Assembly (NCBI GenBank): GCA_021821705.1
Contig: JAKACE010000043.1
Location: forward strand, 1-9,298
Direction of reading: 5' to 3'
Origin: Actinomycetes bacterium
GTDB lineage: Bacteria; Actinomycetota; Acidimicrobiia; Acidimicrobiales; Palsa-688
DNA: 9,298 nucleotides
A program made the position numbers and the translations under genes. The notes beneath the pieces were generated by a model. The model had not been told where the DNA came from. It ran no database searches and saw nothing but the letters and a program-made list of their open reading frames with translations. Positions 1 to 5,186 of the stretch are shown here, in pieces. Each line of letters begins with the position of its first letter. The first letter of the stretch is position 1.

Positions 1-28
1 CTGTCGCCCAACCGCGCACCAGGGCGCG

Positions 29-60
29 TACTCTGGGGTAGCAGCAACCCGGAAGGGAGG
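29..60 (+). promoter_or_regulatory. Candidate -10 box and ribosome-binding site for the universal stress gene
   Basis: TACTCT at 29-34 fits the actinobacterial TAnnnT -10 pattern, which would place the transcript start near 41. No good -35 hexamer is visible. A strong Shine-Dalgarno, GGGAGG at 55-60, lies six bases before the GTG at 67 and decides that start. The ribosome-binding site is clear; the promoter is a guess from one hexamer. Confidence 0.4.
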
Positions 61-66
61 GGGCTG

Positions 67-588
67 GTGGGCACTACTGGGGCTCTTGCCGCCGGGGGAG
101 TGCTGCCGCCCTCCGTGGTGGAGCTGGCCCGGGGCGGCCCGAGGGCCAAGCTGACGAGCAACCTTGTAGTCGGCGTCGACCGGTCGCCCGTGTCGATGAC
201 CGCCTTGCGCAAGGGGGCGGAGATCGCCGGGCTGCTCGGGTCGGGGCTGCGCGTTGTCCACGCTGTGGATCTCTCGGACTACCCGGTCGATCCCGACGGA
301 GACGATTGGGAGGAACAGGCGCGCTCCTCCGTGGAGAGCGAGCGCTCGGCGGTCTCCGAAGCCCTGGCCTCGTACCCGGGAGCGTGGTCGTTCATCGTCA
401 TGAGGGCCGACCCGACCATCGCCCTGGCTGCAGCGGCGCGGCGGTTCGATGCCTTGATGGTCGTCGTAGGCGCCCATACCGGCCGCTGGCACCGCCTCGG
501 GCACATGGGCGGGCACCCGGTGGCGCAGCGCCTCATCGAGCGCAGCCCGTGCCCCGTCCTCGTGGTCGGTTGCCCGAGGCAAGGCTGA
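67..588 (+). CDS. Universal stress protein, UspA family, single domain
   Basis: This 173-residue protein looks like a small cytoplasmic UspA-fold protein; such proteins usually act as dimers and often bind ATP under stress. The first strand is LVVGVDRS (residues 33-40), with the usual nucleotide-site Asp at 38. It is followed by a helix beginning SMTALRKGAEIA and a strand LRVVHAVD. The C-terminal half has ADPTIALAAAARRFDALMVVVGA and ends with RLIERSPCPVLVV, which is typical of the family. The first 30 residues are an extra, low-complexity extension. The GTG start is chosen for its ribosome-binding site six bases upstream. The phosphate loop after VVVGA reads HTGRWHRLGHMGGH, one residue longer than the usual G-x2-G-x9-G(S/T) and lacking the final Ser/Thr, so ATP binding is uncertain. 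The gene converges on the fluoride-channel operon. The family is secure; the specific role is unknown. Confidence 0.9.
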   Translation: MGTTGALAAGGVLPPSVVELARGGPRAKLTSNLVVGVDRSPVSMTALRKGAEIAGLLGSGLRVVHAVDLSDYPVDPDGDDWEEQARSSVESERSAVSEALASYPGAWSFIVMRADPTIALAAAARRFDALMVVVGAHTGRWHRLGHMGGHPVAQRLIERSPCPVLVVGCPRQG

Positions 589-597
589 GGTCCTCAG
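585..597. repeat. 13-base inverted repeat spanning two convergent stop codons
   Basis: CTGAGG-T-CCTCAG is a perfect 6+6 inverted repeat. One arm contains the stop codon of the stress gene (586-588) and the other the stop of the opposing crcB gene (594-596). As RNA it could fold only a four-pair stem with a five-base loop, and no T-run follows on either strand. It is therefore at best a weak bidirectional terminator. Confidence 0.3.
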
Positions 598-968
598 AGC
601 GAGGCCAGGGCCAAGCCGGCCGCCGCCGCCAGCAGGGTGCCCCCGACTGTGAGGGCGAGGTTGGCCCTGGCGGCCGCCAGCTCGCCCTGTTGTATGAGAC
701 GCACGGTCTCGAAGCTGGCCGTCGAGAAGGTGGTGAACCCGCCGCAAAAACCCGTCCCGGCTACCAGGGTCAGGGTGGGTGAGGCGTGGTCGAAGATCAC
801 GAGGCCTGTGAGCAGGCCCAGTAGCAGAGAACCGGAGACGTTTATGAGCAGGGTCCCTGCCGGCCAACGGGTGGTCGTGCGGGACCTTACCGTACCGTCG
901 AGGACGAAGCGGGCGGCGGCGCCCACGCTGCCGGCAAGGCCGACCCAGACCAGGTCGGGCAGGTTCAT
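594..968 (-). CDS. crcB: Fluoride channel subunit CrcB/Fluc, second of pair
   Basis: This 124-residue, four-helix membrane protein has the usual Fluc length. Fluc channels let fluoride leak out of the cytoplasm down its gradient and form antiparallel dimers. The family motifs are in order: GSVGAAARF with the conserved Arg at 20, GTLLINVSGS with the pore Asn at 43, and the break and Phe-box segment GFCGGFTTFST at residues 73-83, with both pore phenylalanines (F78, F81). A final helix follows (about 103-122). The ATG overlaps the stop of the upstream crcB gene in an ATGA (965-968), so the two are translationally coupled. Such paired subunits normally make a heterodimer. Regulation is inferred to come from the fluoride riboswitch upstream of the first gene. 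Confidence 0.93.
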   Translation of the reverse strand: MNLPDLVWVGLAGSVGAAARFVLDGTVRSRTTTRWPAGTLLINVSGSLLLGLLTGLVIFDHASPTLTLVAGTGFCGGFTTFSTASFETVRLIQQGELAAARANLALTVGGTLLAAAAGLALASL

Positions 969-1420
969 CGCTGCGCCTCGACGCGGTCGAGGTCCGGGCT
1001 CACTGGCAGTGCCGCGGTGCGGGCCCGGTAGCGGGCCGCCCCCACCGTGATGCCGGCCGCGGCGGCCAGTAGGCCCCCAGTGACAGACGCCGCCAGGTAA
1101 GCGGTGGCCAGCACAGCGTCGGAGCGCCGCACGAGCTGGACCGTCTCCAGAGCGAGGGTGCTGTAGGTCGTGAACGCCCCGCAGAAACCGGTCCCTCCCA
1201 GCAGGCGTGCCCTACGCCGCCAGCCATGGTCGTCACCTGCACGCACGAGGACCTCGAGAAGCAACCCGAGGATGAAGGCCCCGCCCAGGTTGACCACGAG
1301 CGTCGCAACGGGGAAGGCTCCCTGCGCCGTGGGGAGCGCCTGGCCGACGGCTTCCCGGGCGGCGGCGCCCAGCGCGCCCCCGCAGACGACCATCGCCAAG
1401 GGGACGGGTCGGACGTGCAA
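965..1420 (-). CDS. crcB: Fluoride channel subunit CrcB/Fluc, first of pair
   Basis: A 151-residue CrcB/Fluc membrane subunit, 30-45% of which is hydrophobic helix. Motifs are GGALGAAARE (Arg 22), ATLVVNLGGAF (pore Asn 44), and GFCGAFTTYST (residues 78-88). The second Phe-box position is Tyr 86 instead of Phe, unlike its partner, which suggests an asymmetric heterodimer. A polar C-terminal tail follows the fourth helix (after about 128). The start is uncertain. TTG at 1420 has no good ribosome-binding site, and ATG at 1393 gives a short but possible N-terminus. The only strong Shine-Dalgarno (1465-1470) is six bases before an in-frame ATC at 1459. The fluoride riboswitch at 1504-1552 lies just upstream on the same strand, which independently supports the assignment. 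Confidence 0.9.
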   Translation of the reverse strand: MHVRPVPLAMVVCGGALGAAAREAVGQALPTAQGAFPVATLVVNLGGAFILGLLLEVLVRAGDDHGWRRRARLLGGTGFCGAFTTYSTLALETVQLVRRSDAVLATAYLAASVTGGLLAAAAGITVGAARYRARTAALPVSPDLDRVEAQR

Positions 1421-1464
1421 CGGCCGTCGGTGCCGGCCAAGACCTGCTCGGTTAGCGATGACAA

Positions 1465-1470
1465 CCCTCC
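1465..1470 (-). promoter_or_regulatory. Ribosome-binding site of the crcB operon, complementary to the riboswitch
   Basis: On the minus strand this reads GGAGGG, the only strong Shine-Dalgarno between the riboswitch and the crcB gene. It is complementary over all six bases to CCCTCC at 1522-1527 inside the riboswitch P3 hairpin. Sequestration when fluoride is absent and release when P3 folds would give translational control. No canonical start codon stands at normal distance in the CrcB frame: TTG at 1464 is one base away and out of frame, and ATC at 1459 is six bases away and in frame. Confidence 0.5.
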
Positions 1471-1503
1471 AGAACTACGGCAGCACGGGCATGCTCGGTT
1501 GCT

Positions 1504-1552
1504 GTAGGGGTCATCAGCCCCGGAGGGCGGTTACGGCGGACTCCATCGCCTC
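1504..1552 (-). ncRNA. Fluoride riboswitch (crcB motif)
   Basis: Read on the minus strand, the element begins with GGCGATGGAGTCCGCC (1550-1535). It continues with a TAACCGCCC segment, a P3 hairpin of GCCC and GGGC around TCCG, then GGCTGATGACCCCTAC ending at 1504. These match the conserved parts of the crcB motif: GGCGATGG, CGCC, AACCGC, GGCTGATG and CCTAC. The GGCG/CGCC pseudoknot can form. P1 pairs GGAGTC with GACCCC, with one A-C mismatch. This is the known fluoride aptamer class, which in other bacteria turns on fluoride exporters, and two CrcB genes follow here. No U-rich terminator hairpin is seen before the ribosome-binding site, so translational control is more likely than attenuation. 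Confidence 0.9.
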
Positions 1553-1557
1553 GGTCA

Positions 1558-1563
1558 ATCTTA
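1558..1563 (-). promoter_or_regulatory. Candidate -10 box for the crcB operon
   Basis: On the minus strand this reads TAAGAT, seven bases before the first conserved G of the riboswitch aptamer, so transcription would start almost exactly at the aptamer's 5' end. No recognisable -35 lies 16-18 bases upstream. Position is the main support. Confidence 0.4.
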
Positions 1564-1811
1564 GCGGGCGTCGCCGGCGAAGGCCGGGTGCCTCAGGTTC
1601 CTCACGGCCACGGCGCAGTGCTTCGCCAGGCCCGAGGCGCCCTGGCGGCTAACGGCCGGCGCACCCGCACTGCGCCTTGCCCAGCTCGCCGGGTCGGGCC
1701 ACCTCTCCTCGTCGTGCCAGGCCAAGGTCCGAGTCGCGGTCCCGGCCCAGGGCCGGCGAAAGGGGACATCCCTGCATGCCCGCACGAGGCACCGGCCGCG
1801 GTGCCAGGATT
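1564..1811. other. Intergenic stretch between the crcB leader and the dioxygenase gene
   Basis: This gap holds the putative dioxygenase terminator hairpins and, presumably, the upstream part of the crcB promoter. A minus-strand frame runs from a GTG at 1785 to a TAA at 1561 (74 codons). It is rich in Arg, Ala and Trp, has no ribosome-binding site or recognisable family, and its stop overlaps the candidate -10 box. I do not call it a gene, though a decayed coding remnant cannot be excluded. Confidence 0.4.
1742..1805 (-). terminator. Tandem GC-rich hairpins after the dioxygenase gene
   Basis: Six bases past the dioxygenase stop, GGCACC and GGTGCC form a stem of six pairs, extendable by one, around GCGGCC (1788-1805). 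A second perfect dyad, CCGGCCC-A-GGGCCGG, lies at 1742-1756. Neither is followed by a T-run, which is common for terminator-like hairpins in high-GC actinobacteria. The placement directly after a stop codon supports the call. Confidence 0.45.
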
Positions 1812-2720
1812 TCAGGCCGCCTGGAAGGACCGCCTGGACAAGCCGATCATGTAGCCCTCGATGACCGTGGTGACCGGCGCCGACGGTTCGGTCGCAGCCC
1901 CCATCGTCACGAACAGCGGGGTGAAGTGCTCAACGGTCGGGTGGGCGTAGGGCAGGCCTGGGGCGCGTGTGGCGAAGTCGGCCAGCTCGTCGATGTCGCC
2001 CGCCGCCAGTGCCTGGGCAGCCCACGCGTCGAACTCGACCGACCATGATGGTGGCTGCTCGGCGTGGCCGGGGCGCATGTAACGCAGCCCGTGGGTCATG
2101 AAACCCGACCCGATGACAAGCACGCCCTCCGACCTGAGCTCGACCAGCCGCCGGCCGAGCGCCAGCAGCCGGTCGGGCTGTTGGGAAGGGAGGCTGACCT
2201 GCACGACCGGGATGTCAGCCTGCGGGTACATGACCTTGAGGGGCACCCAGGCGCCGTGGTCGAGCCCGCGCCGCTGCTCGTGGAGCCGCTCCACCGGAGA
2301 CAGGGCTGTGGCCAGGCGACGCCCCAGCTCGGAGGCATCCGGAGTGGAGTACTGCATCTCGTAGTACAGCGGAGCGAAGCCCCAGAAGTCGTACACCAGG
2401 GCCGTGCCGGCCGCCGCACAAGTCATGGCGGCGGGCGCCGACTCCCAGTGGGCCGAGACGATGACTATGCCTCGCGGCTTGGGCATGGCGCGGGCCCAGC
2501 GGTGCAGCTCGCCCATCCAGCCCAGGTCCTCGAAGAGGGGAGGCGCCCCGTGGCTTATGTACAGGCTGGGCAGGGGCCCGTCCCCTGGCTCCCATGCCCG
2601 GTGGGCCTGGCCCGCATCGGCCTCGGCTACGCGGGCCAGGTGAGTGACGAAGGGATGGTCCTGCGGCACCCGGGCGTCCGCCGCCGCCGTGGCGGTCGGT
2701 TGGTTGGTTGCGTCGTTCAC
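1812..2720 (-). CDS. ygiD: Extradiol ring-cleavage dioxygenase, YgiD/DODA family (LigB superfamily)
   Basis: The 302-residue protein aligns along its length with E. coli YgiD (4,5-DOPA extradiol dioxygenase), a cytoplasmic metal enzyme that opens catechol rings using O2. The inferred metal ligands are His 57 in LYISHGAPP, His 91 in VIVSAHWES and His 265 in PTVEHFTPLF. Other conserved histidines are 155 in LDHGAW and 210 in GFMTHGLR, the latter matching the proposed acid-base His 177 of YgiD. The end, IEGYMIGLSRRSF, matches the family C-terminus. GTG at 2720 is chosen because GAGGAG at 2726-2731 lies five bases upstream. The open frame runs on to 2966, but those 82 codons are Ala/Pro-rich and unsupported. 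About 35 residues precede the first catalytic motif beyond the YgiD length. The gene is monocistronic, with no neighbouring catechol-pathway genes, so the natural substrate is unknown. Confidence 0.9.
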   Translation of the reverse strand: MNDATNQPTATAAADARVPQDHPFVTHLARVAEADAGQAHRAWEPGDGPLPSLYISHGAPPLFEDLGWMGELHRWARAMPKPRGIVIVSAHWESAPAAMTCAAAGTALVYDFWGFAPLYYEMQYSTPDASELGRRLATALSPVERLHEQRRGLDHGAWVPLKVMYPQADIPVVQVSLPSQQPDRLLALGRRLVELRSEGVLVIGSGFMTHGLRYMRPGHAEQPPSWSVEFDAWAAQALAAGDIDELADFATRAPGLPYAHPTVEHFTPLFVTMGAATEPSAPVTTVIEGYMIGLSRRSFQAA

Positions 2721-2743
2721 TGCTGCTCCTCGGCTGCCTGGCG

Positions 2744-2755
2744 GGGGCATGCCCC
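2744..2755. promoter_or_regulatory. 12-base perfect palindrome upstream of the dioxygenase gene
   Basis: GGGGCATGCCCC lies 12 bases upstream of the dioxygenase ribosome-binding site. It could be an operator or a hairpin in the 5' leader. No confident -10 box is seen near it: TAGGTG, further upstream on the minus strand, ends in G and does not fit TAnnnT. The function is unassigned. Confidence 0.25.
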
Positions 2756-2886
2756 ATGCGGCTACCCCAGGCAACGGCTGGGCCCGGTCACCTATTCCCA
2801 GGCCGGCGACACTTGCGGGCGGCGCGGCGGCTGCCCAGGCGCCCAGGTGGCTCAGAGCAGGGAACCGGGCCGGTATTAGCGGTTGA

Positions 2887-2905
2887 CCCTGCAGATATCG
2901 CAGGG
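2887..2905. repeat. Dyad with CCCTGC/GCAGGG arms around a GATATC core
   Basis: CCCTGC and GCAGGG are separated by AGATATC, whose last six bases are themselves a palindrome. The geometry (19 bases, two-fold symmetric) suits a dimeric repressor operator, about 167 bases upstream of the dioxygenase start. The same arms recur at 3048-3063. The function is inferred from symmetry only. Confidence 0.35.
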
Positions 2906-3047
2906 AGGGTTGTGCTGGTCCACCAGTGCATTGTGCCACAGCGCCACATGCACGCTGGTCTGCCATTTAGTCAAAAGTCCAAGTACTGTCGAGATCATCT
3001 TCGCTCCGTGTCGGTGGGTACGCGCTGTCTTTTTCGGCTCACGAACG

Positions 3048-3063
3048 CCCTGCCCGAGCAGGG
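3048..3063. repeat. Hairpin with the same CCCTGC/GCAGGG arms
   Basis: CCCTGC-CCGA-GCAGGG forms a six-pair stem with a four-base loop. The arms are identical to the dyad at 2887-2905, but the spacer is four rather than seven bases. A T5 run lies about 20 bases to the left on the plus strand, on the wrong side for a rightward terminator. On the minus strand the matching A5 run follows the hairpin, so it does not look like a standard terminator in either direction. Confidence 0.35.
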
Positions 3064-3230
3064 TGGTATCGGTGTAGCGGATGTCACAGCACATTTGTTG
3101 TTGCACCGTGCACCCGCAGTTATCGTACCGGACACGTGCGCGCCTGGGCGATGTATTTAGAGGTTGTTCACCTCCGTAAACATTCCCATAACATTGGGCA
3201 AATTACGGGTGCCACGTCGGCGTGCTCGGC

Positions 3231-3493
3231 GCTGCATCCGCCGGCCTGCCCACGGGCAGGTTTGGGCGCAAGAACCGGCCTTGGGCCAGGTTCCTGCTAC
3301 CGGTCAGGGGTGCCTACGGCGGCCTGCCGCCGGCCCGTGCAACCAACCGCCTGCCCGTGCAACCAGCCGCGCCCGGCCGGGGCCTGGCGCCGCCTCCAGG
3401 AGCCTTCGCCGTCTCCGGAGAGCACCAGGAGCCTTGCCGGGACCGGCAGGGCGCCCTTGGCGAAGACGGCCGAGGACGCCCGTCGCGGCGCTG
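3231..3493. repeat. GC-rich repeat-bearing spacer downstream of the oxidoreductase gene
   Basis: No supportable gene is present; long frames here are Arg/Pro/Gly-rich. Structures seen: a CGGCGG-CCTG-CCGCCG hairpin at 3317-3332; an 18-base direct repeat beginning GCCCGTGCAACCA at 3333-3350 and 3353-3370 (17 of 18 identical, period 20); an 11-base direct repeat CCAGGAGCCTT at 3396-3406 and 3425-3435; and a palindrome TCTCCGGAGA at 3412-3421. Short tandem duplications like these suggest slippage in a non-coding spacer. Confidence 0.5.
3435..3457 (-). terminator. Possible terminator of the dnaX-recR-oxidoreductase transcript
   Basis: About 37-59 bases past the oxidoreductase stop lie two abutting dyads: TGCCGG-GA-CCGGCA (3435-3448) and AGGGCGCCCT (3448-3457). 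Strong stems but no T-run; placement after the last gene of the operon is the main support. Confidence 0.3.
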
Positions 3494-4576
3494 CTAGAGC
3501 CGGTCCGACCAGGCCTCGGTCGAGGTCGTAATGGTACGACCTGAGGCGGCGGCTTCGTCGATGGCCAGCGACACGAGCTGGTCCTGGCAGCCATCGGCGA
3601 GCGGGTACGGGGGCGGCCCGCTGTCGCGGGACCAGGCCCCGGTCGCCACCAGGATCCCGGCTATGGCGATGTCCTCGTCCATGAAACGGTGGCCGAGGAA
3701 GGGGTTGCGGTACACGACATCCCCGTCGAAGCTGATGTGCTCCGTGTCGTAGCCGTCCAAGTTGAGGTCGTAGCCAAGCTGGTAGCGCTGCAGCGAGGAG
3801 CGCACGATGGCCCTTGGAGCGGCGAGGCGCACAACCGAGTCGTCCACGATCTCGCCGAGGCTGCCCCGCACGACAAGGCGCCGCATGCGCAATTGGTTGT
3901 GCCACTGGTTGTCGGTGAAGTCGTAGAGGCCCGACCCGGCGCCGAAGTCGATGGTGGCGAGCGTGGTGCGCGCCGGCTTGGCCGCGTCGTCGTCCGTCCA
4001 CCCCTCACGGGTCAGTGGGCCTACCAACGGCGCCTCGAAGACAGACGCCCTGACCACGGCCGGGCCCCTCCCGGTCCCGAGGAAGCCCCGCATGATCGAC
4101 ACGGCGTGATAGCCGTGGGTTGAGCTCACCTGGACCGACGTCGGCTGTCCTATCACGCCCCGCCGCACCAGCTGTAGTCGCGCCGCGTGGTTCGGGTAGA
4201 GGAGGTACTGCTCAGCCACCTGCACCATACGACGGTCCCCGACCCTCGCCCACAGCGCCCTCAACTCGTCGAGCGGGCCAGCGGGTGGTGTCTCGGTCAG
4301 CACCGGGCAACCGAGGTCGACAACGGCTTCCACCAGGCTGGGGTTGACACTGCGAGGTACGGCCGTCACCACGAAGTCAGGGGCAACCGCTTCGACCATT
4401 TCCTCGACCGAGGTGAAGGCCCGGGCGCCCATGGCCTGCGCCGCTTCGGCGGCCGCCTCCGGCCGTCGCACGACGACACCGGCAACTTCCAGCTCGTCCG
4501 GTACCCGCCTGGCGACGTCGGCGATGAGCCGAGCCCTCCAGGCGTTGCCGACGATGGCGAACTTGTACGGTGGCAT
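3494..4576 (-). CDS. Gfo/Idh/MocA-family oxidoreductase
   Basis: The 360-residue protein resembles NAD(P)-dependent sugar or cyclitol dehydrogenases of this family. It has an N-terminal Rossmann domain (about 1-125) and a C-terminal alpha/beta substrate domain. The dinucleotide loop reads FAIVGNAWRARL (6-17); compared with the GSGWR form I recall for related proteins, the second Gly is Ala 12. The usual EKP is ETP (residues 95-97, in VLTETPPAG), as I recall for a subset that also shares AEQYLLYPNHAARL (121-134) and STHGYHAVSIMRGFLG (152-167). His 154 and His 157 lie where the active site is expected. ATG at 4576 is chosen because GGGAGG lies nine bases upstream; the open frame extends to 4615 only inside recR. 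One base separates it from the recR stop, so it is co-transcribed and probably coupled to recR. The substrate cannot be read from the sequence. Confidence 0.85.
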   Translation of the reverse strand: MPPYKFAIVGNAWRARLIADVARRVPDELEVAGVVVRRPEAAAEAAQAMGARAFTSVEEMVEAVAPDFVVTAVPRSVNPSLVEAVVDLGCPVLTETPPAGPLDELRALWARVGDRRMVQVAEQYLLYPNHAARLQLVRRGVIGQPTSVQVSSTHGYHAVSIMRGFLGTGRGPAVVRASVFEAPLVGPLTREGWTDDDAAKPARTTLATIDFGAGSGLYDFTDNQWHNQLRMRRLVVRGSLGEIVDDSVVRLAAPRAIVRSSLQRYQLGYDLNLDGYDTEHISFDGDVVYRNPFLGHRFMDEDIAIAGILVATGAWSRDSGPPPYPLADGCQDQLVSLAIDEAAASGRTITTSTEAWSDRL

Positions 4577-4577
4577 G

Positions 4578-5183
4578 TCAGTTGACCTCCCGGCGGCCGT
4601 CCAGGGCGCGACCAAGTGTCAACTCGTCCGCGTACTCCAGATCGCCGCCCACGGGCAGCCCGCTGGCGATCCGTGTGACTTTGACCGGTAGCTCCTTGAG
4701 CAACCCGGCCAGGTACAGAGCCGTGGCGTCGCCCTCGATGTTGGGGTTGGTGCAAAGGATGATCTCTTTGACGCCCTCCGGCTCGACGCGGGCCAACAGC
4801 TCGCGGATACGAAGTTGGGCCGGGCCGATGCCGTCGATGGGGCTGAGAGCGCCGAGCAGGACGTGGTAGCGTCCCCGGAACTCGCCGGTCTTCTCAACTG
4901 CCACCACGTCCCGGGGCTCCTCCACGACGCAGACGACAGACTGGTCGCGGCGGGGGTCGGTGCAGATCGAGCACTCGGCACCGCCTGCCCCCTCGGCGAC
5001 GTTGAAGCACCGGCGGCACCACGTAACCCGGCTCTTGGCCGCGCTGATGGAGTTGGCCAGGCGGGCGGCGTCCTCGGCCGGAGCTTTCAGGATGTAAAAA
5101 GCGATGCGTTGTGCCGATTTCGGGCCGATGCCGGGAAGGCGGCCGAGCTCGTCGATCAACTCCTGGACAGGGGCGGCGTACAT
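4578..5183 (-). CDS. recR: Recombination protein RecR
   Basis: The 201-residue protein has the standard RecR length and layout. RecR works with RecO (and RecF) to load RecA at single-stranded gaps, forming a ring clamp on DNA. An N-terminal helix-hairpin-helix has [17 protein letters not shown] (16-32). A C4 zinc site uses Cys 56, 59, 71 and 74. A Toprim domain has VVEEPRDV (87-94), the [13 protein letters not shown] segment (146-158) and a conserved end with [24 protein letters not shown]. The ATG lies three bases after the dnaX stop, with GAGGAA about eight bases upstream inside the dnaX end. It is followed directly by the oxidoreductase gene. Nothing is unusual in the protein; the neighbourhood lacks ybaB/ebfC. 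Confidence 0.97.
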   Translation of the reverse strand: MYAAPVQELIDELGRLPGIGPKSAQRIAFYILKAPAEDAARLANSISAAKSRVTWCRRCFNVAEGAGGAECSICTDPRRDQSVVCVVEEPRDVVAVEKTGEFRGRYHVLLGALSPIDGIGPAQLRIRELLARVEPEGVKEIILCTNPNIEGDATALYLAGLLKELPVKVTRIASGLPVGGDLEYADELTLGRALDGRREVN

Positions 5184-5186
5184 CCG

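Larger units (their letters stand above)
2880..3230. other. Low-GC non-coding island between the dioxygenase and oxidoreductase genes
   Basis: Base composition drops sharply: 30 of 60 bases are G/C in 2941-3000 and 32 of 60 in 3121-3180, against roughly 70% or more on both sides. The stretch holds two dyads with identical arms (2887-2905 and 3048-3063), a GAGGT/ACCTC hairpin near 3171-3185, and A- and T-runs. A minus-strand frame from a GTG at 3106 to a TAA at 2876 encodes 76 residues, with a C-terminal CDIC and two adjacent cysteines near its start. It has no good ribosome-binding site and I recognise no family. The island could be a control region, an undetected RNA, or a remnant of transferred DNA. 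Confidence 0.4.

Noticed and set aside
31..62. A GGTAGCAGC and CCGGAAGG stretch resembling the conserved core of signal recognition particle RNA
   Set aside because: The blocks occur in the wrong order (AGCAGC before CCGGAAGG) and no flanking helix pairs. It more simply forms the stress gene's ribosome-binding site.
1000..1464. 154-codon minus-strand frame starting at TTG 1464 next to the strong Shine-Dalgarno
   Set aside because: It is out of frame with, and overlaps, the clear CrcB coding sequence. Its product is Ser/Arg/Pro-rich with no family motifs, and the TTG is only one base from the Shine-Dalgarno.
2721..2966. In-frame N-terminal extension of the dioxygenase to 2966
   Set aside because: The 82 extra residues are low-complexity, run into the low-GC island, and lack a ribosome-binding site, whereas GTG 2720 has a good one.
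3297..4001. 234-codon minus-strand frame across the oxidoreductase 3' half and the spacer
   Set aside because: It is an Arg/Pro-rich frame-shifted shadow of the oxidoreductase gene, with no family motifs.
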